From the NCBI RefSeq assembly GCF_018129065.1, contig NZ_JAAEDM010000006.1, positions 1-64,000 of the forward strand: a stretch of 64,000 bases of DNA. Direction: 5' to 3'. A model generated the notes under the pieces. That model was given only the letters and a program-made list of their open reading frames with translations. It was not told the DNA's origin and ran no database searches. Numbering within the stretch: position 1 is the first letter of the stretch; each line of letters opens with the position of its first letter. Below, in pieces: positions 7,020 through 16,258 of the stretch. Position numbers and translations under genes: made by a program. The DNA is from Neoroseomonas soli (GTDB lineage Bacteria; Pseudomonadota; Alphaproteobacteria; Acetobacterales; Acetobacteraceae).

Positions 7020-8513
7020 ATGGACTCGATCTCGGGCCTGGCCCTCGGCTTCGGCAATGCCTTCTCCCTGGCGAACCTCGCCTGGGCCCTGCTCGGCTGC
7101 TTCCTCGGCACCGCGGTCGGCGTGCTCCCCGGCATCGGCCCGGCGCTGACCATCGCGCTGCTGCTGCCCATCACCTTCACGGTCAGCGCGACGGGTGCCT
7201 TCATCCTGTTCTGCGGCGTCTTCTACGGCGCGATGTATGGCGGCAGCACGACGTCGATCCTGTTGAACACGCCGGGCGAGAGCGGGTCGATCATCACCGC
7301 GCTCGAAGGGGCGAAGATGGCGCGCAACGGGCGCGCGGGGCCGGCGCTGGCGACATCCGCGATCGGGTCCTTCGTCGCCGGCACGGTGGGCACGCTCGGC
7401 ATCGCCTTCCTCGGGCCGGTGATCGTCGAATGGGCGCTGGTGCTGGGGCCGGCGGAATACTTCTCCCTGATGGTGCTGTGCTTCGTGACGGTGTCCGCGG
7501 TGCTGGGCTCCTCGGCGCTGCGGGGCATGACGTCGCTGTTCCTGGGGCTGCTGCTCGGGCTGGTGGGGATCGACCTGCAGACCGGCCAGCCGCGCCTGAC
7601 CTTCGGCGTGACGGAACTGCTGGACGGCGTGAACGTGGTGCTGGTCGCCGTCGCGCTGTTCGCTGTGGGGGAGGCGCTGCACATGGCCTGGCGCCACCAT
7701 GAGGGGAAGGTCGAGGTGCTCGAGGTCGGGCGCCTGATGCTGTCGAAGGAGGACCTGAAGCGGTCCTTCTGGCCCTGGATGCGCGGCGCGGGCCTCGGCT
7801 TCCCCTTCGGCGTCTTGCCGGCGGGCGGGACCGAGATGCCGACCATGCTGTCCTATTACGCTGAGCGGAAGCTGGTGAAGCCGGAACACCGGCACGAATT
7901 CGGCACGACCGGCGCGATCGAGGGCGTGGCCGGGCCGGAAGCCGCCAACAACGCGGCGGCGGCGGGCGTTCTCGTGCCGATGCTGACGCTAGGCCTGCCG
8001 ACCAGCGCGACGGCGGCGATCATGCTCTCGGCCTTCCAGTCCTATGGCATCAATCCCGGGCCGATGCTGTTCACGCAGCAGGCGGAGCTGGTGTGGACGC
8101 TGATTGCCTCGCTGTTCATCGCCAACGTCATGCTGGTGGTGCTGAACCTGCCGCTGGTCGGGCTCTGGGTGCGCATCCTCAAGGTCCCGGTGCCGCAGCT
8201 CTATGGCGGCATCCTGGTCTTCGCGACCATCGGCACCTACGGCATCTCGAACAGCGTGATGGACCTGGTGATCCTCTATGCGCTCGGCGTGGTGGCGATG
8301 TTCATGCGGCGCTTCGACTTCCCTGTGGCGCCGGTGGTGATCGGCATGATCCTGGGGCCGATGGCCGAACAGGCGCTGCGCCAGGCATTGACCATCAGCC
8401 AGGGCGACTGGACCACCTTCGTCACGCGGCCGGGCAGCGCGCTCATCCTGGCGCTGGCGGTGCTGGCGCTGGCGGGGCCGCGGATCTGGGCGGCGGTGGC
8501 GTCGCGGCGCTGA
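7020..8513 (+). CDS. tctA: Tripartite tricarboxylate transporter large permease TctA
   Basis: A 497-residue polytopic permease of the normal length for TctA. The family motif [20 protein letters not shown] is near residue 38, and a related motif ([20 protein letters not shown]) recurs near residue 303, reflecting the internal duplication. About ten to twelve hydrophobic segments are visible. It is the transport channel working with TctB and TctC, separated from tctB by the PhzF-like gene and a hairpin-rich spacer. Confidence 0.92.
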   Translation: MDSISGLALGFGNAFSLANLAWALLGCFLGTAVGVLPGIGPALTIALLLPITFTVSATGAFILFCGVFYGAMYGGSTTSILLNTPGESGSIITALEGAKMARNGRAGPALATSAIGSFVAGTVGTLGIAFLGPVIVEWALVLGPAEYFSLMVLCFVTVSAVLGSSALRGMTSLFLGLLLGLVGIDLQTGQPRLTFGVTELLDGVNVVLVAVALFAVGEALHMAWRHHEGKVEVLEVGRLMLSKEDLKRSFWPWMRGAGLGFPFGVLPAGGTEMPTMLSYYAERKLVKPEHRHEFGTTGAIEGVAGPEAANNAAAAGVLVPMLTLGLPTSATAAIMLSAFQSYGINPGPMLFTQQAELVWTLIASLFIANVMLVVLNLPLVGLWVRILKVPVPQLYGGILVFATIGTYGISNSVMDLVILYALGVVAMFMRRFDFPVAPVVIGMILGPMAEQALRQALTISQGDWTTFVTRPGSALILALAVLALAGPRIWAAVASRR

Positions 8514-8564
8514 CCTGCCGATCGACGACGGGCCACGGTCCGCCGCGCGAGCATTGGAGAGCAC

Positions 8565-9197
8565 ATGTTCTACGAACCCCGCCTCGGCCACGGCCTGCCC
8601 TACGACCCGTTCAAGGCCATCGTCGCGCCGCGGCCGATCGGCTGGATCTCGACGGTGGACGCGCAGGGGCGGGCGAACCTCGCGCCCTACAGCTTCTTCA
8701 ACGCGGTGCATTCGCGCCCGCCCATGGTCGCCTTCACCAGCGAATCGATGAAGCACAGCGCGGCGAACGCGATCGCGACCGGGGAATTCGTGTTCAACCT
8801 CTGCACGCGCCCGCTGTTCGATGCGATGAACATCTCCTCCGGCGCGCACGCCGAAGGGGTGAACGAGTTCGAGGCCGCCGGGCTCGCGACGGCGCCCTGC
8901 CGGATCGTGAAGGTGCCGCGCATCGCGGCCTCGCCGGCCTCGTTCGAATGCCGCGTGGTGCATTCGATGCAGTTCCACGATGTGGAGGGCCACGCGCTCG
9001 AGGGCTGGATCATCATCGGCCAGGTGATGGGCGTGCACATCGACGAGGCGTTCATTCGCGATGGCCGCTTCGACACGGCGGCCGCGCAGCCGGTGGCCCG
9101 TTGCGGCTACCGCGACTACGCTGCGGTGACGGAGATGTTCGAGGCGCTGCGGCCGACCGATGGCGGAACCTACGTCGCGGGCCAGCGGGACCGCTGA
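8565..9197 (+). CDS. Flavin reductase family protein (FMN-binding split barrel)
   Basis: A 210-residue protein of the flavin reductase-like family. The FMN-site segment RPIGWISTVDAQGRANLAPYS near residue 24 and the FNAVHSRPPMVAF strand are characteristic. Such proteins reduce or bind FMN and often partner with a monooxygenase, or act alone on small substrates; no partner is adjacent here. It starts 51 bases after tctA and may be the last gene of that operon. Confidence 0.85.
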   Translation: MFYEPRLGHGLPYDPFKAIVAPRPIGWISTVDAQGRANLAPYSFFNAVHSRPPMVAFTSESMKHSAANAIATGEFVFNLCTRPLFDAMNISSGAHAEGVNEFEAAGLATAPCRIVKVPRIAASPASFECRVVHSMQFHDVEGHALEGWIIIGQVMGVHIDEAFIRDGRFDTAAAQPVARCGYRDYAAVTEMFEALRPTDGGTYVAGQRDR

Positions 9198-9209
9198 GCG
9201 CGGCGCCGC

Positions 9210-9310
9210 GAGCGGTTTTCGTTCGCGCCGGCTGACGGCGACCGCTCCGGGCGTTTGCTGTCGCGGGCACCTTCACCCAATCAGGTGATTCCACCTGATC
9301 GGGATATGCC
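9210..9310 (-). repeat. Composite hairpin repeat, copy 1 (stem type A)
   Basis: Hairpin I (AGCGGTTTTCGT ... ACCGCT, partly degenerate) is followed by a linker and hairpin II with stem type A, ATCAGGTGATTCCACCTGAT at 9280-9299. In the reverse direction it aligns with copies at 17461, 36165, 40759 and 53622. It follows the flavin reductase gene, convergent with nsrR. Members of this family lack a T-run. Confidence 0.75.
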
Positions 9311-9425
9311 CTGGCACGCTGCGGAGGAAAGCCCGATGCCGCGCTGATTGGCGTGCCTGGTGCGACGGTAAGAGCCTTGCCTGCGTCTGGCGGGGCGCTC
9401 GCCCGCCCCTGACGGCGTGACAGCG

Positions 9426-9860
9426 TCAGCCAGGCGGTCCGGCCGGTACGAGGGCAGCGATCGATGGCACGCAATCGGCCAGGGTCACGGACTCCAGTGC
9501 CCGGTAGAAGGCCACCTCGGCCCCCGCCAGAACGCCCTTCAGCCGGCAGTGCGGCGTCAGGCTGCAATGGCCGCCATCGTCCCGGAAGCATTCGACGATC
9601 GCCTGGCCGTGCTCCATCCGGCGCACCACCGCGCCGATGCTGATCCGCTCGGGCGGCAGGGCGAGAGTCACGCCCCCCTGCGCACCACGCATCGTGCGCA
9701 CCAGCCCCGCCGCGGACAGCGACTGCATCACCTTGTGCAGGTGATTGCGCGACAGGCCGAGCTCACGTGCCAGCAGCTCGGTCGAGAGGCAGCGTTCCGG
9801 CTCGGCGGCCAGGCGCATCAATGCCCGCAAGGCGAAGTCGGTGGCGGCGAGGAGGCGCAT
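9426..9860 (-). CDS. nsrR: Rrf2 family regulator, NsrR-like nitric-oxide sensor
   Basis: A 144-residue winged-helix Rrf2 protein with DNA-recognition helix LGLSRNHLHKVMQSL (about residues 35-49). Three cysteines (C91, C99, C105; CFRDDGGHCSLTPHCRLK) match the NsrR iron-sulfur ligands, with a slightly longer first spacing than in E. coli NsrR. It is divergent from the haemoglobin/RIC genes, and two identical inverted repeats lie in the shared promoter, so it probably represses both directions until NO damages its cluster. The NsrR assignment rests on the cysteines and the regulated genes. Confidence 0.88.
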   Translation of the reverse strand: MRLLAATDFALRALMRLAAEPERCLSTELLARELGLSRNHLHKVMQSLSAAGLVRTMRGAQGGVTLALPPERISIGAVVRRMEHGQAIVECFRDDGGHCSLTPHCRLKGVLAGAEVAFYRALESVTLADCVPSIAALVPAGPPG

Positions 9861-9876
9861 TGGGGTTGTCCTGAAT

Positions 9877-9893
9877 TGGTATTGACGATACCA
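9877..9893. promoter_or_regulatory. Probable NsrR operator 1
   Basis: TGGTAT-TGACG-ATACCA is a perfect 6-base inverted repeat with a 5-base spacer, 17 bases upstream of the nsrR start codon, so bound regulator would cover the nsrR leader (autoregulation). Confidence 0.7.
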
Positions 9894-9913
9894 GAATTCC
9901 GCGCCACGTTAAT

Positions 9914-9930
9914 TGGTATTGGAGATACCA
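9914..9930. promoter_or_regulatory. Probable NsrR operator 2, overlapping the haemoglobin ribosome-binding site
   Basis: TGGTAT-TGGAG-ATACCA has the same arms and spacer length as operator 1, 37 bases away. Its spacer contains GGAG (9921-9924), the ribosome-binding site of the haemoglobin gene whose ATG begins at 9933, so the operator ends 2 bases before the start codon. Confidence 0.7.
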
Positions 9931-9932
9931 GT

Positions 9933-10421
9933 ATGCAGCCCAGCGCCCCCATCCCCGAAGGACCGGCCCGCCGCGCAGCCCTGGCTGCCGAGATCGCGGC
10001 CGCGACCGGCCTGACCGAGGAAGGCATCGCCGCCCTGCTGCGCGACTTCTACGCCCGTGCCCGCGCCGATGACCTGCTCGGCCCGGTCTTCGCCCGTGTC
10101 ACGGACTGGGACCACCACATCGGCAGGGTCAGCGACTTCTGGTCCTCGGTGGCCTTGATGACAGGGCGTTACCACGGCCAGCCGATGCGCGCGCATTTCG
10201 GGATCGGCATCACGCCGGCGCATTTCGCCCGCTGGCTCGCGCTGTTCGCGGCCACCGCCGCCGAGCACTGCACCGAGGCCGGCGCCGCGCTGCTCGTCAC
10301 GCGCGCCCGCACCATCGCCAGCAGCCTCGAAATGGGCATCGCCGTCGCAGAGGGCGAACTGCCCGCGCGCCATCCGACTTCCCAGCGCCCCGCATCGGGC
10401 GGGGCAGGAGCCGAAGCATGA
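9933..10421 (+). CDS. Group III truncated haemoglobin
   Basis: A 162-residue globin-like protein resembling group III truncated haemoglobins: DFYARARADDLLGPVF, DFWSSVALMTGRYHGQP and the probable proximal-histidine segment ITPAHFARWLALF are visible. ATG 9933 is chosen for its GGAG 8 bases upstream and the operator; the frame is open far upstream to 9417 but that overlaps nsrR in antisense. The C-terminal 20 residues are an extra Pro/Ala-rich tail. It probably detoxifies or senses nitric oxide with the RIC protein, whose start overlaps its stop (ATGA, 10418-10421). Confidence 0.88.
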   Translation: MQPSAPIPEGPARRAALAAEIAAATGLTEEGIAALLRDFYARARADDLLGPVFARVTDWDHHIGRVSDFWSSVALMTGRYHGQPMRAHFGIGITPAHFARWLALFAATAAEHCTEAGAALLVTRARTIASSLEMGIAVAEGELPARHPTSQRPASGGAGAEA

Positions 10422-11086
10422 GCACCACCGCCACCGAGGGCTTCGCCGGACGCACCCTGTCCGACATCGCCGCCAACCTCCCGGGCGCCACCGCTGTCTT
10501 CCGCAAGCGGAAGATGGATTTCTGCTGTGGCGGCGGGGTGCCGCTCGCCGAGGCGGCGGCCGCCAAGGGCCTCGACCTGGCCTCCCTGGAGGCGGAGCTG
10601 GACGCCCTCGACAGCCGTGCCGCCCCTGCCGATGCCGAGCTGTCCACCGAGGCGCTGATCGGGCGCATCCTCGAGCGCTACCACGCCGTGCACCGGCGCG
10701 AACTGCCCGAACTCGCCCGCCTCGCCCGTCGCGTCGAGGCCGTCCATCGGCAGAACGCCCACGTCCCCGCCGGCCTCGCCGACCTGCTCGAGGAGATGGA
10801 GCACGAGCTGTCCAGCCACATGATGAAGGAGGAGCGCGTCCTCTTCCCGCTGATCCTGGCCGGGCACGGCGGCAGCGCCAGCGCCCCGATCGCCATGATG
10901 CGCCACGAACACGACGACCACGGCGCGCAGCTCGCGCAGATCATGGCGCTGACCGACGACGCCACCCCTCCCGAGGGTGCCTGCACCACGTGGCGCGCTC
11001 TCTACGCCGGCCTCCGCAAGTTCGCCGAGGACCTCACGGAGCACGTCCACCTCGAGAACAACGTGCTCTTCCCGCGCTTCGCATGA
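10418..11086 (+). CDS. RIC-type di-iron protein, iron-sulfur cluster repair (YtfE/ScdA/DnrN)
   Basis: A 222-residue repair protein for nitrosatively or oxidatively damaged iron-sulfur clusters. The N-terminal ScdA-like domain contains the double cysteine FCCGGG (C36, C37), and the hemerythrin-like domain carries the di-iron ligands in EHELSSHMMKEERVLFP, MMRHEHDDHG and HVHLENNVLFPRF. It is translationally coupled to the haemoglobin and controlled by the same operators, a standard NO-stress pair. Confidence 0.92.
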   Translation: MSTTATEGFAGRTLSDIAANLPGATAVFRKRKMDFCCGGGVPLAEAAAAKGLDLASLEAELDALDSRAAPADAELSTEALIGRILERYHAVHRRELPELARLARRVEAVHRQNAHVPAGLADLLEEMEHELSSHMMKEERVLFPLILAGHGGSASAPIAMMRHEHDDHGAQLAQIMALTDDATPPEGACTTWRALYAGLRKFAEDLTEHVHLENNVLFPRFA

Positions 11087-11172
11087 CGGCACGGTGAACA
11101 CTCCGGCGCCGGATTGAAGCCGGCGCCGCCTTCTGCGAGGGTGCCCGCGCCGCACCGCCCGGGAATCCTCGC

Positions 11173-12102
11173 ATGAGCACAGGACTGATCGCCCTGCTGG
11201 ACGATGTCGCCGCCATCGCCAAGGTGGCGGCGGCGTCGATCGACGACATCGCGGCGCATGCCGGCAAGGCGGGGGCGAAGGCGGCCGGCGTGGTGATCGA
11301 CGACGCGGCCGTCACGCCGCGCTACGTCGTCGGCTTCGATGCCTCCCGTGAACTGCCGATCATCGGGCGCATCGCCGTCGGGTCGCTGCGCAACAAGATC
11401 CTGGTCCTGCTGCCGGCGGCCCTCGCCCTTTCGGCCTTCGCGCCCTGGGCGATCACGCCGCTGCTCGTGCTCGGCGGCATCTACCTCTGCTTCGAGGGCA
11501 CGGAGAAGGTCGCCGAATGGCTCTTCCCCCACGCCGCGCACGACGAGGCACCCGCCGCGGCGGCGAGCGCCCAGCACCTCGAGGACACGCGCGTCGCCGG
11601 CGCGATCAAGACGGACTTCATCCTCTCGGCCGAGATCATGGCCATCACGCTCGCCTCGGTGCCCGATGCCGGCATCTGGACGCAGGCCGTGGTGCTGGCG
11701 CTGGTCGGCGTGGTGATCACCTTCCTCGTCTATGGCGTCGTCGCGATCATCGTGAAGGCGGACGACGCCGGCGTGGCGCTGGCGCGGCGCGACAACGGCG
11801 CGGCGCAGGCGATCGGGCGCTTGCTGGTGCGCGGGATGCCGGTGCTGCTGAAGGTGCTCTCCATCGTCGGCACGGCCGCGATGATCTGGGTTGGCGGCGG
11901 CATCATCCTGCATGGGCTGGAAGCCTTCGGCCTCGGCGCGCTGCCGCATCTGGTGCACGACATCGCGGCGATGGCGGGGGACGGCTTCGCGGCCTGGGTG
12001 GTGAATGCGGCGTTCGCGGGAATGGCGGGGCTCGTGATCGGCGCGCTGGCCATTCCCCTGATGACGCGCCTCGTGCTGCCGATGATGGGCAAGGGGCACT
12101 GA
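11173..12102 (+). CDS. DUF808 family inner-membrane protein (YedI-like)
   Basis: A 309-residue protein matching the DUF808/YedI family: a soluble N-terminus with LLDDVAAIAKVAAASIDD and AAGVVIDDAAVTPRYV, then about seven hydrophobic segments. The function of the family is not established. It starts 86 bases after the RIC gene without an obvious operator of its own and could be co-transcribed with it. Confidence 0.85.
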   Translation: MSTGLIALLDDVAAIAKVAAASIDDIAAHAGKAGAKAAGVVIDDAAVTPRYVVGFDASRELPIIGRIAVGSLRNKILVLLPAALALSAFAPWAITPLLVLGGIYLCFEGTEKVAEWLFPHAAHDEAPAAAASAQHLEDTRVAGAIKTDFILSAEIMAITLASVPDAGIWTQAVVLALVGVVITFLVYGVVAIIVKADDAGVALARRDNGAAQAIGRLLVRGMPVLLKVLSIVGTAAMIWVGGGIILHGLEAFGLGALPHLVHDIAAMAGDGFAAWVVNAAFAGMAGLVIGALAIPLMTRLVLPMMGKGH

Positions 12103-12546
12103 CGCCGGAAAGGGTCGGCGAAGACCGGCCTGTGCGCCGGAGAACCGGTTGCATGGTGGAGCAACCGGTTCGGCCTGTCGTTGCGGCCGGGCGTGGCCCA
12201 GGATGAGGGGCGGCTGCCTCATGGACCGGGCAGGCCTGGCGCAGGGACAAGGACCCTGCGCCCTGCGTTCGGCGCCATTCCGCCGCGCGATGTCCTGGCG
12301 CAGCATCGCCAGTCGGTCCTCCCCCTGCCGCTGAGGCAGCCGCGTTCGGCGCCACCACCACCGTGGAGAGCGACATCAGCGCCGCGCCCGCCGCCGGCGC
12401 CAGCAGTGCCCCCAGGGCATGCCGAAGCGAATCGCCGGTCAGCATCGCGCGGCGCAGGCCCAAGCGCATCGCCGGTCGGCATCCTGCGGCGCAGGCCGAT
12501 GGAACCCGAAATCGACCAGCGCAGCACACCTGATGCCAGGATGGTG
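12103..12546. other. Gap with a possible heavy-metal ATPase remnant
   Basis: No intact gene is supported here. On the minus strand about 12350-12465 reads AMLTGDSLRHALGALLAP followed by ALMSLSTVVVAPNA, which resembles the TGDN-type motif and the final helix (LSxxxMSLSSVSVVxNALRL) of copper-type P1B ATPases joined together, as after an internal deletion. A 38-40 bp imperfect direct repeat (about 12423-12460 and 12461-12500) covers the LRRxM-x-TGD segment. Frames shift on both sides. It could also be chance similarity in GC-rich DNA. Confidence 0.3.
12142..12171. terminator. Perfect 11-bp hairpin downstream of the DUF808 gene
   Basis: GAACCGGTTGC and GCAACCGGTTC flank the 8-base loop ATGGTGGA, 40 bases after the DUF808 stop codon. 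There is no T-run, so it may stabilise or end the transcript with help from a factor. Confidence 0.5.
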
Positions 12547-13680
12547 TCAGCGCGGACCGAGCACCTCCTCATTGTGCTCCCCGAGCCCCGGCGCGCCTCG
12601 CGCCGGGCGCGGCCGCTGGCGGTCGAAGCTGATCGGCAGCCCCACCACGCGCGGCCCGCCCCCGGGCAGGTCCTGCACGATCTCCACCGCGGCGAACTGC
12701 TCGCTCGCCACCACTTCCCGGATGTCGTTCACTGGCGAGCACGGCACGCCCGCCTTCTCCAGCGCCGCGATCCATTCGTCGCGCGGGCGCGTCTTCAGCA
12801 CCTCGGCGATCAGCGGGATCAGCACCGGCTTGTTGCGCACGCGGGCGGCGCCCTTGGCGAAGCGGTCGTCCGTCGCCCATTCGGGGTGGCCGAGCACCGC
12901 CGCGCAGCGCGTCCACAGCCGGTCGTTCCCGGCGGCCAGGCACAGCGGCCGGTCAGCGCAGTCGAACACTTGGTAGGGCACGATCACCGCGCCACCCGTG
13001 CCGTGGCGCTTCGGGATGTCCCCGGTGGCCAGGTGGTTGTTCACCTGGCCTTCGACCCAGTGCACCGCCGTCTCGAACAGAGAGGTGTCCACCAGCCCGC
13101 CGCGCCCCGTGATCTCCCGCCGCCGCAGCGCGCCGAGCGCACCGATCACGGTGAACATCCCCGTCGCCTTGTCGTTGATCGACGCGCCGCAGAAGGTCGG
13201 CGGGTCATCCGGGCGGCCGGTCACGCTCATCATCCCGCCATAGGCCTGCAGCAGCGGGTCGAAGCCGGGCCTCATCCTCATCGGCCCGCGGTCGCCGAAT
13301 GCCCAGATCGAGCAGTAGACCAGCCGCGGATGCCTCGCGAGCATCGCATCCGGCCCGATGCCGATCTCCTCCACCACGCCGGGGCGCAGGTTCTGGACCA
13401 GGATGTCGGCGGTCTCGCAGAGGCGGTGCAGCGCCTCGACGTCCTCGGCCTGCTTGAGGTCCAGCGTGATGGACCGCTTGTTGCGGTTCTGCCCGTGGAA
13501 ATAGAGCGAAGTGACGCCGTCCGCCGCGAAGGGCGGGCCCCAGCCGCGCGCGTCGTCGCCGCCCTCGGGCTTCTCCACCTTGATCACGTCCGCGCCCATG
13601 TCGGCCATGATGACGCCGGCGAGCGGCCCGGCCAGCGCCTGGCCCACCTCGATCACGCGCACCCCTTCAAGCGGCAGCAT
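12547..13680 (-). CDS. CaiB/BaiF family (class III) CoA-transferase
   Basis: A 377-residue class III CoA-transferase, an enzyme that moves CoA between carboxylic acids or acyl donors. LEGVRVIEVGQALAGPLAG at the N-terminus, ADMGADVIKVEKPEGGD, and GGLVDTSLFETAVHW (containing the family's catalytic Asp) are all present. ATG 13680 is chosen because GGGGGAG lies 5 bases upstream; the frame is open further but reads as non-protein. It is divergent from the MFS gene at 13787. The acyl substrate cannot be inferred. Confidence 0.9.
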   Translation of the reverse strand: MLPLEGVRVIEVGQALAGPLAGVIMADMGADVIKVEKPEGGDDARGWGPPFAADGVTSLYFHGQNRNKRSITLDLKQAEDVEALHRLCETADILVQNLRPGVVEEIGIGPDAMLARHPRLVYCSIWAFGDRGPMRMRPGFDPLLQAYGGMMSVTGRPDDPPTFCGASINDKATGMFTVIGALGALRRREITGRGGLVDTSLFETAVHWVEGQVNNHLATGDIPKRHGTGGAVIVPYQVFDCADRPLCLAAGNDRLWTRCAAVLGHPEWATDDRFAKGAARVRNKPVLIPLIAEVLKTRPRDEWIAALEKAGVPCSPVNDIREVVASEQFAAVEIVQDLPGGGPRVVGLPISFDRQRPRPARGAPGLGEHNEEVLGPR

Positions 13681-13786
13681 CCAGTCTCCCCCCATCTGCT
13701 TCGCGCGCCACGATAGGGCGCCGCGCCGAAGGCGGCGAGACGGGCAGGGGGCTGGCGCGTCCGCGGGATCCCCGGCCATATCGGGC

Positions 13787-14950
13787 ATGATCTCCGCTTC
13801 CCGGAATCGCTGGGCCGAACTCGGCATACTCGCAGCATCCCGCGTTGCCATGGGCGCGCAGTTCCAGGTGGTCGGCGCGCTCGGCCCCTTGCTGATCGGG
13901 GCACTCGCAGCGGACTGGACGGAGCTCGGCACGCTGATCGGTGCCTATTCGCTGGCCGGCGTCGCGGTGGCCCTTCCGGCGGGCTGGGTGATGGCGCGGC
14001 TCGGGGACCGGCGGGTGCTGCTCGCGGGGGTCGGGTTGATGGCGGTGGGCGGCGTGGTGCTGGCGCTCGCGCCGGGGTTCGCGGTGGCGCTGGCGGGACG
14101 GCTGGTTTCCGGCATCGGCGGTGCGCTGCTCGCCATCGCCTGCGCCAAGATGGTGCTGGACCGGTTCTCGGGCGCTTCGCTCGCGCCGGCGCTCGGGCTG
14201 ATGCTCATGGCCTGGCCTTGCGGCATCGGCTTCGCCCTGCTGGTGCTGCCGCTGCTGGCCGGGGACTGGCGCGCGGGGCTGTGGCTATCCGCTGCCGCCT
14301 GCGCGGCGTCCTTCCTGCCGCTGTGGTGGGCGCTGCCGCGCGGTGACGGGGCGGGCGCGACGCCGCCGCGGCGCGGGGGGCTGCTCGCGGGCGAATGGGC
14401 GCCGTTGCTCTCGGCCGGCACGGTCTGGGGCTTCTACAACGCGGCCTATGTCGTCGCGCTGGGCTTCGCGCCGGCGTTCCTGGTGGCGCGCGGCTGGCCC
14501 GCGGAACAGGCGGGGGCCGCCACCTCCCTCATCGGCTTCGCCATCCTGCCGCTGTTGCCGATGGGCGGCGCCCTGGCCGAGCGCGCCGGGCGACCGGTGG
14601 CGGTGACCGTCGCCTGCATGCTCGGCATGGCAGGGTGCCTGCTCGCGGTGGTCGCGGGGCTTTCCCCTTGGGTCTTCCTGACCCTGTTCGGCGTGCTGAC
14701 GGCGCCGCCGGCCTCCTTGGTGATGGCGATGGTCGGGCGTGCGCTCTCCCCCGCCAGCCGGGCCTTCGGCATGGGGGTGCATTACACGCTGTTCTACGGG
14801 GCGCTCGCCCTGCTGCCGCCGCTCGCGGGGCTCGCGCGGGACGTCAGCGGCGCACCTGCCGCGCCGCTGTGGGCGGGGGTGGGCTTCCTCGGTATCGCGC
14901 TTGGGGCGCTGGCCATGTATCTGCGCATTGCACCGAGGACCGCCGGATGA
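13787..14950 (+). CDS. MFS transporter
   Basis: A 387-residue major-facilitator carrier with about twelve hydrophobic segments and the loop 2-3 motif [16 protein letters not shown]. It resembles cyanate/nitroimidazole-type (CynX/NimT) MFS proteins in size and layout, but the substrate is unknown. The start at 13787 gives an N-terminus of normal length. Its stop overlaps the start of the acyltransferase gene (ATGA at 14947). Confidence 0.85.
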   Translation: MISASRNRWAELGILAASRVAMGAQFQVVGALGPLLIGALAADWTELGTLIGAYSLAGVAVALPAGWVMARLGDRRVLLAGVGLMAVGGVVLALAPGFAVALAGRLVSGIGGALLAIACAKMVLDRFSGASLAPALGLMLMAWPCGIGFALLVLPLLAGDWRAGLWLSAAACAASFLPLWWALPRGDGAGATPPRRGGLLAGEWAPLLSAGTVWGFYNAAYVVALGFAPAFLVARGWPAEQAGAATSLIGFAILPLLPMGGALAERAGRPVAVTVACMLGMAGCLLAVVAGLSPWVFLTLFGVLTAPPASLVMAMVGRALSPASRAFGMGVHYTLFYGALALLPPLAGLARDVSGAPAAPLWAGVGFLGIALGALAMYLRIAPRTAG

Positions 14951-15600
14951 CCGCGCCGCCCGACCCGGACACGCTGCATCCCGTTCCCGGCGACACCGGC
15001 ACGGTGTTCCTGCGGCCACTGCTCGCGAGGCATCAGCAGGTCACCAACGTCAGCGCGGGCGCGTATTCCTACTATCACGACCATGAGGACCCGCTGCGCT
15101 TCCTCGAGCGCTGCGTGAGGTACAATTTCGGCTTCGGCAGCCTCTCGATCGGGCGCTACTGCGCCATCGCGCACCGTGCGACCTTCCTGATGCCGGGCGC
15201 GAACCACGCCATGGCCGGACCCTCCACCTTCCCCTTCGGCATCCTCGGTGGATCCTTCGGGGAGGCGTTGCCGCTCGCGGAGTACCCCTGGCGTGGCGGC
15301 GGGCCGATCATGGTCGGACACGATGTCTGGCTGGGCACGGAATGCTTGGTGCTGCCGGGCGTGACCATCGGCCACGGCGCGGTCGTCGCCGCCCGCGCGG
15401 TGGTGACGCGGGATGTGCCGCCTTATGCCGTAGTGGCCGGCAATCCGGCCCGCGTGGTCCGCATGCGCTACGACGAGGCAGCGGTCAAACGCCTGCTCCG
15501 CCTCGCGTGGTGGGATTGGCCGGCCGAGCAGGTCGCGCGCGCCGTGCCCGCCCTGGTGAAGGGCGACGTCGCGGCGCTCGAAGCCTTCATTCCCGCCTGA
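14947..15600 (+). CDS. CatB-related O-acetyltransferase (left-handed beta-helix)
   Basis: A 217-residue hexapeptide-repeat acyltransferase like the xenobiotic (Vat/CatB) acetyltransferases. The hallmarks are [10 protein letters not shown], a short beta-helix ([16 protein letters not shown]), the NHAM segment with the probable catalytic histidine, and the C-terminal [19 protein letters not shown] and [11 protein letters not shown]. It is coupled to the preceding MFS gene. Actual antibiotic modification is not implied, because many members act on unknown small alcohols. Its last 14 bases overlap the convergent phosphatase gene. Confidence 0.88.
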   Translation: MTAPPDPDTLHPVPGDTGTVFLRPLLARHQQVTNVSAGAYSYYHDHEDPLRFLERCVRYNFGFGSLSIGRYCAIAHRATFLMPGANHAMAGPSTFPFGILGGSFGEALPLAEYPWRGGGPIMVGHDVWLGTECLVLPGVTIGHGAVVAARAVVTRDVPPYAVVAGNPARVVRMRYDEAAVKRLLRLAWWDWPAEQVARAVPALVKGDVAALEAFIPA

Positions 15601-16258
15601 GCACCCCGTCAACCAGGCGGTCGGCCCAGGCCTTGCTGCGGAATTCGGCGCGCAGCGCGTCCTCCGAATAGTCTTCCCGTACCCAGTCGAGGAAGGGCTT
15701 CGGTCCCTTTTCCCGGACGAAGGCCGCATAGGCGCGGAAGAAGGCGTCCAGGATGCCGGTGCGCGCCGCCGCCACATGGCCGTAGCGCAACGAGAGCTGG
15801 TCGCAGGCTGCCTCGACCGGGCGGCCCTGCGCCAGCAGCCAGATCCCCGCGGCGAGCCCGGTGCGGTCGGCGCCCGACTTGCAGTGGATCAGTGCCGGCT
15901 CCTCCATGCGCGCGAAGATGCCCGCGAGGCGCAGCACACGGTCCTTGTGCGGCGCCCCGCGGCTCTCGAGCGGCGCGTCGATGTGCTCGAGGCCGAGATC
16001 CGCCGCCGCCTGGCGCCCGAGCGCGTCGGAGCCGCAGGCCTCCCGGTGGCCGCGCAGGTTGATGACAGTGCGGATGCCGTGGCGCCGCACCGCCTGCTCC
16101 AGCTGCCAGGGCGTCGGGTGGTTCGAACGATAGAGGCGGCCGCTTTCGACCACGCCCCAGTTGCGCCAGCCGAGGCGGAGCAGGGCATGGTCGATGAAGA
16201 GGGAATTGAGCCAGGCGGCCCGACGGGCACCAGGCGCGGTGAGGTCGCGCACGGACAT
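15587..16258 (-). CDS. Tyrosine/dual-specificity phosphatase family protein
   Basis: A 223-residue phosphatase with the P-loop signature [10 protein letters not shown] (HC-x5-R-T) around residue 125 and an upstream general-acid region near [21 protein letters not shown] matches bacterial tyrosine phosphatase-like proteins. ATG 16258 begins [10 protein letters not shown]; the longer open frame upstream is not protein-like. The substrate (phosphotyrosine, phosphoinositide or other) cannot be told. Confidence 0.88.
   Translation of the reverse strand: MSVRDLTAPGARRAAWLNSLFIDHALLRLGWRNWGVVESGRLYRSNHPTPWQLEQAVRRHGIRTVINLRGHREACGSDALGRQAAADLGLEHIDAPLESRGAPHKDRVLRLAGIFARMEEPALIHCKSGADRTGLAAGIWLLAQGRPVEAACDQLSLRYGHVAAARTGILDAFFRAYAAFVREKGPKPFLDWVREDYSEDALRAEFRSKAWADRLVDGVLRRE

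Noticed and set aside
9417-9932. N-terminal extension of the haemoglobin gene
   Set aside because: The extension is antisense to nsrR and crosses both operators; ATG 9933 has a good ribosome-binding site.
12181-13716. 511-codon plus-strand ORF opposite the CoA-transferase
   Set aside because: His/Arg/Pro-rich antisense shadow; the CoA-transferase has intact motifs on the other strand.
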